From Chara braunii (Eukaryota; Streptophyta; Charophyceae; Charales; Characeae): DNA of 26,933 nt. Location of the stretch: the NCBI GenBank assembly GCA_003427395.1, contig BFEA01000034.1, positions 1,142,790 to 1,169,722 of the forward strand, in the 5' to 3' direction. This document shows, one piece after another, positions 10,096 to 19,153 of this stretch. The position numbers were made by a program, and so were the translations under genes. The notes below the pieces were generated by a model, which saw nothing but the letters and a program-made list of their open reading frames with translations, made no database searches and was not told the origin of the DNA. How positions within the stretch are numbered: the first letter of the stretch is position 1; each line of letters begins with the position of its first letter.

Positions 10096-11364
10096 AGATG
10101 TGAATGAGAAGGACAGGATAAAGAAGGCAGAGCTTTAAAGCTGACAAGGACAGGGACCGTTGGGACGGTCACGGAGATTGGGTGTTGAGGAATAAGAGAA
10201 TTGAGGATTGAATGGGCGGAAGGGTCAGTATTAAGAAATGGCTATTGAGAAAATGACCGCCAGACCGACCATGTGGGTGGCCTTGTTGATCAGAGGTTGT
10301 CGGACCATCCATGAGAATCGGCCTTGGAAATAACATGGGATTGAGTGTTTGAAGATTGAGTATTGCATTGCATAGCCAGGGGACCCTAGGCAACTTGATG
10401 TAAGGTCGTCGGGCCGACCATGGAAATAGCAAGAGATTGAGCTTTCTTTTTTTCTAGTCTCAGGTCTCAACATAAGGGGGATAGCAATGCCTGTATCGCG
10501 ACCCCAAAACCTCTACCCGTTAAGGGAAAAGTCTCAGCGCGACCTGCTCCTCATAAGAAGAAATATGGGTTGACGGACCAAAGCACCTCTCTCTTTGATT
10601 GATGTTGGCCGTCTGAAACTAACCCCGACAACGAGCTCTAGTCGGGGAGTTCAAACTCCGCCTCATATTGAAACCTAAATGTCAAGGGCGTGGTGCCGAA
10701 CGGGCGAAAGAGTCATTCTTTTTCTTAAGTCTCATTTTTTATCCTCAACCACATGCCATGCCGTAGAGGGGCGACATGGCCGTTTGGAATGGACCACGAC
10801 TGCTCGCGTTAAGTTGAGCAACAATGTCCAGAGGGAGGAATCGGGCGTGGTACCGGGTGGAAGCCGCAACCACCACAGGGCGAGTGACACCGCCCTGCTG
10901 GATCATTACAACCGTTCCGAGACTAACTGCGAGGTCTTCGTAACTGCACTCGCATACTAATAGAGAGTCCCAACTCTCTTGAAAGGAAGAGGGCAGCTCC
11001 AAGAAAACACTGTTCGGGAGGAACGATTCGCGAGAAGGCACTTACGGAAAGATGGGGTCCTGGGAGGCTTGGACTGGACCTACCTTCCAGATGTGGGGTG
11101 GTACCTCAGTGATGACGCCCGTCTCGTAAGCAGCAAAAGGTCGGACTGGAGTAGGGGATGAGGTGAGTTATGGGGGGAGGACTATTCACCCTTCCTTTTT
11201 AGGGCTGATGGGCCGGCATCTGTCTACTCAGTTGGTGGGCCAAGGTCTGCATACCTCCGAGTGTGAACTAGTCGTGCGATGGGGACATCTCATTGTGAGT
11301 GGGGGGAAGGTGTGTCATCTACCGATGAAAAAGCATGCAAAAAGAGGAGGTTTACCGTGAGGTA
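10096..11364. other. Noncoding stretch with short hairpins
   Basis: No gene can be supported. Perfect small hairpins occur: CCCCGAC/GTCGGGG around 10625-10650, and AGAGAGT/ACTCTCT around 10960-10980. Open frames at 10679-10960 and 11163-11360 have no recognisable motif. Confidence 0.5.
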
Positions 11365-11945
11365 AGAATGAATGAGTAATTGATTTTGTACAGGCTTGAG
11401 AAAAAGTCTGGCAAGATGTCCAGAAGAAAAAAATGGAGGAGTAATTGACTTTGCGCAGGCTTGAGAAAAGGTCTGGCAAGATGTCCAGAAGAAAAAAATG
11501 GATGAATAATTGATTTTGCGCATGCTTGAGAAAAGGTCTGGCAAGATGTTCAGAACAAAAGAATGGATGAGTAATTGACTTTGCATGAGCTTGAGAAAAG
11601 GCCTGGCAAGATGTCCAGAAGAGAAACGGATGAGTAATTGATGTTGCATAAGCTTGAGAAAAGGTTTGGCAAGGTGTCCAACTGAGGAAAAGATATGTGA
11701 ATGACTCCGCATGGGCTTGAGAAGAGACTTGGCGGGATGTCCAGGAGAGAAATGAATGAGTATTTGACCTAGCATGAGCTTGAGAGAAGGTCTGGCAGGA
11801 TATTCAGAAAAGAAAGATATGTGAAATTAGCTTTGCGTAGACCTAAGGAAAAGTCTGGCAAGACGCCCAGAAAAGAGATATAGGTATAATGGACTTTGCA
11901 TGAGTATGAGAGAGATCTGGCAAGAGGCCAGAAGAAAGATGTGAA
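11365..11945 (+). repeat. 62-65 bp minisatellite
   Basis: About nine units share GCTTGAGAAAAGGTCTGGCA then AGATGTCCAGAAGA. The GGCAAG-type core starts near 11410, 11475, 11540, 11605, 11668, 11731, 11794, 11857 and 11919, so the period drifts from 65 to 62 bp. Units become more diverged to the right. It is unrelated in sequence to the 40- and 55-bp arrays upstream. Confidence 0.93.
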
Positions 11946-12092
11946 TAAGAGGACTGAGTAACGCGCATTTTAAAGCCTGGATACGAGAAAGGACGAATGA
12001 GGACGACACACATAAGCTGGGCAAAATGACATGGGAAAAATACATGGGAACTGGCTAAGCATGAGACTGAGGAAAGAATGACGGGAGAACAT

Positions 12093-12612
12093 GGATTGCA
12101 CGGGCTGAAAAGTAGATTATTTTTTATGACTCTAAGAGTAATGAATGAGGCGAAACCAAAATGATTTCTGCTCGAGAATGTTTTCTCAACGAAATGGGAA
12201 GATAGGTTTGAGGTTACGAAGCACTTAAGAGGAGTTGTGCCTGGGCTTGCTGATTCAAAGTGGGTATCACCACAGCAAAGGCGGCGGTTGTACTGGACGA
12301 ACATCTCCCTTCCGGAGCAAATGCCTGACATTGAGTCGCATCCAAAAACTTGCCTACAATTTGTTATCAACAATGCTAAGGCATAAAATGAGAAAACCAA
12401 TTGTGTTATGACAACAAATTGTCACCTTGGGAATAAAAACCAGCATACCAGTAGTTAAGTGCATGAAGCAAAAAAAACCTCGTCTGCTTCGTGGTGCTGA
12501 AGTTAAAAGAATTATGGGCTGCCCTGCTGGGTATACAAAGTTGACTGAAGAGGAAGTTTGCGTCTCGATTAAGGGGAAGATAAAGAGGCAGAGCTATGAC
12601 GGAAATGAGCAA
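12093..12612 (+). pseudogene. DNMT3-like DNA cytosine-5 methyltransferase fragment
   Basis: The frame of 12093 encodes GLHGLKSRLFF, a run ending in AKPK, then LLENVFSTKWEDR with the catalytic ENV motif (motif IV, 12174-12182). EVTKHLRG, ADSKWVSPQQRRRLYWTNI (motif VIII-like, 12273-12305) and TNCHLGNKNQH follow. The frame then shifts between 12432 and 12447. The next frame encodes IPVVKCMKQKKPRLL and EVKRIMGCPAGYT (12508-12537). The order and spacing match the second half of DNMT3 catalytic domains (RLFF, ENV, the RxRYFWGN block, DQHFPV, ERVFGFPVHYT). DRM enzymes have a rearranged order and fit less well. Stops TGA 12162 and TAA 12384 plus the frameshift make it nonfunctional. The SAM-binding motif I and the PC loop are absent upstream. 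The piece reads through without an intron. The open frame 12427-12783 is its last part plus unrelated sequence. Confidence 0.72.
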
Positions 12613-12813
12613 CCTGGTCTAAGTTGTGAACCTTCGACTCCCCCATACCCTCCTCCACCCCAAGGGACGGAAGCTAAGGAAACCTTGAGAAAGGAATGGG
12701 AAAAAAACAAAACGGACCCTAGCAAACTAACCATCCATAACATCTCATCTCCCTCTCTCATCTATCCCTCCAAAACTCGCTGACAAAAGATTGGTGCGCG
12801 ATGAGGAAATCGC

Positions 12814-12831
12814 GAAAGAGGGGGGGGAATG
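12814..12831 (+). other. Polypurine tract candidate before LTR
   Basis: GAAAGAG, a run of eight G ending at 12827, then AATG, placed directly before TGTCGGGACT. LTR retrotransposons prime plus-strand DNA synthesis from such a tract immediately upstream of the 3' LTR. This is the main reason for reading the repeat at 12832 as an LTR. Confidence 0.6.
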
Positions 12832-13395
12832 TGTCGGGACTGGCGAGTCCCGAATAACTTCCCATCACTTGAGAGACTGAATATGGATGAACTGTGCACA
12901 ACCGAGAAATCCAGAGTGAGACGAGATAAAGGATTAGGCCGCAGGAGGGAGTAATGCCCTGGGGCGAGAACCACAGCGGGACAGAACTAAGTGGCAGCAA
13001 GCGAGTGAGCGCAAGAACAGGGGCACATAGAACATAGCAGGAGGCTGGGAGGGTCATCGGCATGCAATAAAACTAAGGTCAAAAGGCTCGGAGCGGAGGC
13101 TGAGAGGGCCATCGGAATTGCAGCGCAACAGCAATAAGGGAATGAGGAAGTCGAGGGATGGGCGGCCAGAAACCGCGGGAAGCAAGAAAATGAGGGGCCG
13201 GCGTGGGGGCCACCTATGGGAGCCTCAGAGCGGAGGCCCACGACTAAAGAGATCGGAACGCACAAGGCGTGAGGAAAGACTAAGGAGAAGGGGCGCTATG
13301 GGGCGACAAGACGCTCAAGGGGCATGGGACACCTCGGGGAAAGGCACCCGGGGCCACGTGGGACTAAGTAAAAATAATGGCATTCGGGGCGAAAT

Positions 13396-13552
13396 GTGTC
13401 GGGGACCGCCGACGGGACTAAGTGTCGGGGACCGCCGACGGAACTAACTGTCAGGGACCGCTGACGGAACTAAGTGTCGGGGACCACCGGCGGGACTAAG
13501 TGTCGGGGACCACCGGTGGGACTAAGTATCGGGGACCACCGACGGGACAAGT
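13396..13552 (+). repeat. 26-bp hairpin-forming tandem repeat in LTR
   Basis: Six units of TGTCGGGGACCGCCGACGGG plus ACTAAG. In the first units GTCGG pairs with CCGAC; in the third unit (13450-13465) both arms change together to GTCAG and CTGAC. The inverted counterpart lies at about 23990-24130. Confidence 0.9.
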
Positions 13553-14156
13553 GGCAGGGACATGTGAAAGTCCCAAGAAGGAACGACGGCACTGCATGAG
13601 GGAAAAATAATAAATGCAAGGTGCACCGTCAATATCGATATATTGACGGCCAAGAATATTAGCACCACTAGTGCAAGTACTAGTGGTGGCAAACGGGAAG
13701 GCCAAAAGGAAAAGGAAAAGTAAAGAAAAACTGAAGTGGGAGGCATGGGAGCAATCCGAAAAATCTCGGATCAGCCTCCCTCAAGAAAATAGAGTCAAAT
13801 AAGACCCCATGTGAAAAATAGTCCTCCAGGAGAAAATCGGAGTAGGAGGGACCATTGTGGGAGAAATGTAGGAGTAGAAGGAGACTCTCATGGGCATGGG
13901 AAGGCCATTATTGCAGTCCGAGAAATAACGGGCTGCACCTTGGGCATAGGGAGGGCCAAAACAAAGAGGAAGAGGCTAGAAAAGGGCCTTAACGGCCACT
14001 TGACACTTGACATGCTAGAAAAAAGAGAGAAAAAAAAAAAAGGGGGGAGAATAAGACAAAAAGAGTGAGAGGGAGGGAGTGAGTTGGCCGTCAGTAAGAA
14101 CTGCCATAGGTAGGGATTGGCAGGTCCCTACTGTCCAAGAAAGGAGGAGAAAAAAA

Positions 14157-14241
14157 NNNNNNNNNNNNNNNNNNNNNNNNNNNNNNNNNNNNNNNNNNNN
14201 NNNNNNNNNNNNNNNNNNNNNNNNNNNNNNNNNNNNNNNNN
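14157..14241. other. Assembly gap of 85 N
   Basis: The gap lies between GGAGAAAAAA and AAAAAAAAAGCC. The matching place in the inverted copy (about 23327-23385) is a (CTTTT)n microsatellite, so the missing sequence is most probably an AAAAG-type simple repeat. An open frame drawn through this gap is meaningless. Confidence 0.95.
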
Positions 14242-14331
14242 AAAAAAAAAGCCTTAACGGTAAAAAACGGTCACTTGGGGAGATTCATCCGTGACCAGAT
14301 TTATTCTGGAATATAATTGTTACAAAAGACT

Positions 14332-14374
14332 TTGATTTTCTTTGATTTTTGCTGAGAAAATCAAAGAAAATCAA
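14332..14374. repeat. 18-bp perfect AT-rich hairpin in LTR
   Basis: TTGATTTTCTTTGATTTT (14332-14349) pairs perfectly with 14357-14374 across a 7-base loop. The inverted copy keeps it at 23199-23241, with an additional outer stem GGTTGCAA/TTGCAACC. It could act as RNA structure or a small-RNA source; no function is shown. Confidence 0.88.
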
Positions 14375-15718
14375 GGCCTCTTGCAACCGGAATAAAACGG
14401 AATACAAGCATGAGCAGAAACACATGTTTTAGGTGCATCCGAAGTCAAAATCAAGTTCGGATGCACTTCGGAATCGATCGTTTCTTTTTCTTTTGAGTAA
14501 GGGCTAGTTGTGGGGCATTGAGGCTAAGGAATTGACCCCCATAGCAGTCCGAGTTGCAACAGACTGCATAGGGGAGAGAAAACACATGTTCTAGGTGCAT
14601 CTGGAGCCAATATTGAGCCCGGATGCACTAGAAAATTCAATGCTTCATTTTCTTTTAACATGGGGCAAGTTGTGGGGCTGTGGGTATAGAAGACAGTCAT
14701 GACTGCAGTCCGAGAAATTACGGACTGCATGGGGATGCTAAGGCCAAGGAAAAATGGGCTCTGGCAAACCCGGAAGGCTAGAAAGGAGCAATTTCGGCAA
14801 GGGGGCAAGTAAAGACGGTAAACGGCAACCGTGGGATGAGATCTCACGACCTAGAAAAATCAGCACACATGTAGAAATGATTGGACCACCAAGGGTAAGG
14901 GGGGCCCAAAAATAAAAATGAGACGCTATCCGAAATATTGTCGGAAGCCAAATGGGTCCAAATAATAAAAATCGAAAAACGGGACATGCGCCGGCGGGAC
15001 CGCCGGCGGGACGAGGAAATGGAACTAGTATGGAGGAAGATGGCAGGGACTTGGGGTGTCCCAAGGGAACCGTGAGCAAGCACAAGAAATATTTGTGCAA
15101 GAAAAACGGCACCGTCGAGATCAAGGATCTAGGCGGTGGAAAATATTAGAACCACTAGTGCAAGCACTAAATGGGAGCAAGTGGGAGAGTCATGGGAGAA
15201 AGAAAAATAAAATAATGATGTTGAGAAGGCTGCCCAGCAGTCCGGGATATCTCGGACTAGCTAGGCATAAGAAAATAGAGCCTTGAGAGGCTCAACATGA
15301 GAAAAAGTCTGCCCTTAAAAAATCGGAGCAAAAGGGGCTAAAAAATGGGCAAACGGGAGCAAAATGGAGCCCCCTAGGAGTATGGGGGTGCCATTCTTGG
15401 AATCCGAGATGTAACGGCCAAGTAACAGTCATGAACCTGACCTTGAATGAGACCTTAGGGCCCAGAAAGAAGGTGCACAGCAGTTTGGCACTTGTCACAA
15501 CTGAAATAAAAGAAAAAGAAAGAAAAATGAGAGAAAAAGGGGGGAGAATAAGACAAAAGGGGAGAAAAGAGTGGGGGAGAGTGTGCCGGCCTATTGGGAC
15601 CTGCACAGTAGGGACTGGCAGGTCCCAACTGTGACCTCATCCCTCCTCGAATGAGGGAGGGCAATTCGGATTGCAGAGATATGACCTTTAGGACCATATC
15701 TCAATAAAATCTGAATTA

Positions 15719-17957
15719 GGATGATCTTTCCCTTCATATGCATGTGCTTCATTAGTCTAGTCACTCATTGTCATGTTCCTACTTGGTGAGGTGTTCCGGA
15801 TGATCTTCCCTCTATTTGCATGTGCTTTCCATCTAAGTTCTAGCATCTTTTTGTCTTGATCATACTTGGTGTGATGTTCCGGATGAACTTCCCTTCATAT
15901 GCATGTGCTTTTCATTAGTCTAACCACTCTTTGTCTTGTTCATACTTGGTGTAATGTTCTGGTTGGTCTTCCCTTCATGTACATGTGTTTTTCATTAGTC
16001 TAGCATCTCTTTGTCTCGTTCATACCTGGTGTAATGTTCCGGATGATCGTACCTCTATATGCATGTGCTTTCCATCTAGTTCTAACATTTCTTTGTCTTG
16101 TTCATACTTGGTGTGATGTTCCGGATGATCTTTCCCTTCATGTACATTTGCTTTTCATTAGTCTAGAATCTCTTTGCCTTGTTCATACTTGGTATGATGT
16201 TCCGGTTGATCCTCCTTCTATATGCATGTGTTTCCCTCTAGTTTTAGCTTCTCATTGTCATATTCATATGCATTGTGATGTTCCGGATCTTACTTAGATG
16301 ATCTCTCTTCTATATGCATGTGTTTTTCATTAGCTCTAGTCTCTCATTGTCATGTTCATTGTGATGTTCCGAATCTTATAAGATGATCTCTCCTTGTTGT
16401 GCATGTACTCTCCACTGGTCTAGTCTCTCATTGTCAAGTTCATGGTCCGGATCTTTTCTTTGTTGATTTTTTCTCCTTGTACATATATTTTCCACTAGTC
16501 TAGCCTCTCCTTGTCAAGTTCGTATTCCGGATCATTACTTAGTTAGTCTCTTCTCTTTGTGCATGTACTTTTCACTACTCTAGTCTCTCTTTGTCAAGTT
16601 CATGTTGGATGTGATATTCCGGATCTTTACTTAGTTAATCTCTTCTCTTTTGTGCATGTGCTTCCACTAGTCTAGCCCCTCATTGTCAAGTTTATGTTTG
16701 ATGTGAAATTCCGGACCTTTACTTTGTTAATCTCTTCTCCTTGTGCATGTGCTCTCCACTAGTTTAGTCTCTCATTGTCAAGTTCATGTTCCAGATTTTT
16801 ACTTAGTTAGTCTCTTCTCTTTGTGCATGTGCCTTTTACTAGTCTAACCTTTCATTGTCAAGTTCATGTTCCGGATCTTCGCTTGGTTGAACTCTCTCCG
16901 TTGTGCATGTGCGTCCACTAGTCTAGCCTCTCATTATCAAGTTTATGTTTGATGTCAAATTCCGGACCTTTACCTTGTTGATCTCTTTTTCTTGTGCATG
17001 TGCTCTCCACTAGCCTAGTCTCTCATTGTCAAGCTCATGTTGGATGTGATGTTCCGGTTCTTTACTTTGTTGATCTCTTTTCCTTGTGCATGTGATCTCC
17101 ACTAGTCTAGTCTCCCATTGTCAAGTTCATATTCCGGACCCTTACTTTGTTGATCTCTTCTCCTTGTGCATGTGTTTTTCACTAGTCTCGTCTCTCATTA
17201 CCAAGTTCATGTTCCGGATCTTTACTTAGTTCGTCCCTTCTCTTTGTGCATGTACTTTTCACTAGTCTAGTCTTTCATTGTCAAGTTCATGTTCCGGATC
17301 GTCGCTTGGTTGAACTCTCTCCTTTGTACATGTGTTTCCACTAGTCTAGCCTCTCATTGTCAAGTTTATGTTTGATGTGAAATTCCGGACCTTTACTTTG
17401 TTGATCTCTTCTCCTTGTGCAGGTGCTCTCCACTAGTCTAGTCTCTCATTGTCAAGTTCATGTTCCGGATCTTTACTTAGTTAGTCTCTTCTCTTTGTGC
17501 ATGTGTCTTTCACTAGTATATCCTTTTATTGTCAAGTTCATGTTCCGGATCTTCGCTTGGTTGAACTCTCTCCTTTGTGCATATGCTTCCATTAGTCTAA
17601 CATCTCATTGTCAAGTTTATGTTTGATGTTAAATTCTGAATTTTTGGTTAGTTGATCTCTACTCTTTGTGCATGTGTTTTCCACTAGTCTAGTCTCTCAT
17701 TGTCAAGTTCAAGTTTCAGATCTTTACTTAGTTAGTCCGTTTTCTTTGTGCATGTACCTTCCACTAGTCTAGCCTCTCGTTGTCAAGTTCATGTTTCGGA
17801 TCTTTACCTAGTTGATCTCTTCTCTTTGTGCATGTGCTTCCACTAGTCCAATCTCTCATTGTCACGTTCAAGTGTGATGTGATGTTCCGGATCTTTACTT
17901 AGTTAATCTTTACTAGTCTAGCCTCTCGTTGTCAAATTTGAATGTGATGTGATGTTA
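15719..17957 (-). repeat. Tandem array, 78-95 bp monomers (array 2, inverted copy of array 1)
   Basis: Read on the minus strand this is the same array as at about 347-2607, and it is colinear monomer by monomer. The same order of long and short monomers and the same unusual ones (ACACCTCACCAAGTAGGAAC; ATGCATATGAATATGACAAT; AAAAATTCAGAATTT) appear in the same sequence. The two are therefore copies of one pre-existing array, not independent expansions. It begins at GGATGATC right after the LTR-like repeat and ends within GTGATGTT (17957). It is one monomer shorter than array 1 at the inner end. Confidence 0.93.
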
Positions 17958-18445
17958 TGTGTGGATGCATATGAGGACCCCGAAAAGACGAAGGGGCCTA
18001 CTTCAATAAGGAAAACAGCAAATTGTGAGACCCGATGGATGCGTAGAGGCGAGGGGGAGGACGGTTCCGCCACACCCCGATGACGCCATATAGCCACATT
18101 GCTTAGGGAAATGGTGCGTGTCCTAAGGATGACGCTTAGCCTACGCACAAGAGAAGAGAAACACTGAAGGAATCCTTGGACTGCCTGCGTATTGGAAGGA
18201 GCAATTGCATGAGAACACAACAAAGAATAATAAAAAAATCAGCGTTGCGGAACAGCCAGCGAGACTACCACCCGGCGTGAGGGCTGAGCTACATCCCCCA
18301 ATGTCAAAGCTCTGTCGCGCAATGGCCCACCCCCATCCATCGTAAAGCACTAGGTGGGGGTGACCCTGGGACGAATGGCCCGCGCCCTGAGCATGAGTGT
18401 GGGCGGGCCGAGCCAACTGGGACCCGCAGTGAGGTCGACTAAGGC
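17958..18445. other. Stretch without supported gene
   Basis: GC content rises relative to the array. Open frames on the minus strand (17918-18223, 18141-18416) show no recognisable motif. The sequence may be a decayed leader or early gag region of the element whose gag-like frame follows. Confidence 0.4.
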
Positions 18446-19153
18446 TTGAAAGTCTACCGGGGTTTGGCCCTCCCGTCGAGTTCTACCTATCGGGGGTTCG
18501 ACATAGAATGGCGGGCCGTGACTTTGGGAAGGGACGCCGCCTTCATGTTGGTAGAATGTCGGTGGACAGAGATAAGACTCGATCGAGGACCCGGAGACGA
18601 TCTGTTTTTCAATCTGGAAGTTACTGGGACCATGTATCTGCCTGAGATTGACTGACACTCGTTGGGGGTAGAGATAGCGCAAGGTCACGAGCTGACTCCA
18701 GTCTTTCGAAGGGCCGCCCAGATGTTGACCCAGATAGGACAATCAATCAGGGGTAGAAGAAACGTGGGCTTACTTACCCGGGTGGAAATGGGGGGATGGC
18801 GGAAATTCAAAGCATCAACCACACCGCTGAGGTGCCGGGTTCCCCGTTTTATGATAGACCTTGTCTTCGAGAGCCTCGCAAGGGCGCGAGAGCAAGCAAA
18901 CTCGGCAATAATGTGGGCAGACCACTTTCCCTCTCCGACCATCGGGATGTTCTATGATGTCGCTGTGGAACATGGGCCGTTCTAGGGAAACAGGGCCCAC
19001 GAATTACTAGAAGTCATCCACATCCTGATGTTTTGTGCGAACGCATAATCCAAAGGGAAATCGAGATAGGAGAGAGTTATTTAGTAGGGGTGGTTGAACT
19101 ATTCGAGGAGCCGACCGAACCAGAAGAACCGCGAGGGCGAGAGCGGGACTAGC
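18446..19153 (+). pseudogene. Gag-like retroelement ORF fragment, broken
   Basis: One frame encodes KVYRGLALPSSSTYRGFDIEW, MLVECRWTEIRLDRGPGDD and FFNLEVTGTMYLPEID. After TGA 18653 it continues with VEIAQGHELTPVFRRAAQML, GLLTRVEMGGW, IDLVFESLARAREQANS and FPSPTIGMFYDVAVEHGPF. TAG at 18983 follows, yet the frame still reads HELLEVIHILMFC. Near 19060 it shifts, and GVVELFEEPTEPEEPRGR ends at 19151-19153. The 69-residue and 107-residue open frames are therefore parts of one former protein of at least 230 residues. I link it to Chara-type gypsy elements from memory and from context (gag pieces follow), and take it as a capsid-region candidate. No classical capsid motif is visible, so function is uncertain. 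Confidence 0.5.

Larger units (their letters stand above)
12832..15718 (+). mobile_element. Long LTR-like repeat, left copy, truncated at its right end
   Basis: It starts TGTCGGGACTGG after a polypurine tract and matches, inverted, the sequence 21861-24682 along its whole length at roughly nine bases in ten by eye. It ends at CTGAATTA (15718), where the inverted array begins, while the right copy continues, so this copy is truncated. It contains no supported gene. Internally it is built from repeated modules: a 26-bp array, several GCAGTCCG/CGGACTGC hairpins, two successive blocks at 14413-14575 and 14576-14760, and a segment near 13560-14150 duplicated near 15050-15650. That it is a true LTR and not another kind of long repeat is inferred from the start sequence and the polypurine tract. 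Confidence 0.7.

Noticed and set aside
10625-10675. tRNA-like T-loop (GAGTTCAAACTC) near a 7-bp stem
   Set aside because: No acceptor stem, D-arm or anticodon arm can be placed around it.
12406-12612. Minus-strand open frame over the methyltransferase fragment
   Set aside because: The plus strand carries clear DNMT3-type motifs in order; the minus frame is a shadow.
14079-14294. Open frame crossing the N gap
   Set aside because: It exists only because N codons are not stops; the gap length is unknown.
2696-15718. Simple insertion of one element into a single array
   Set aside because: The two flanking arrays are in opposite orientation and overlap in content, so a plain insertion cannot give this arrangement.
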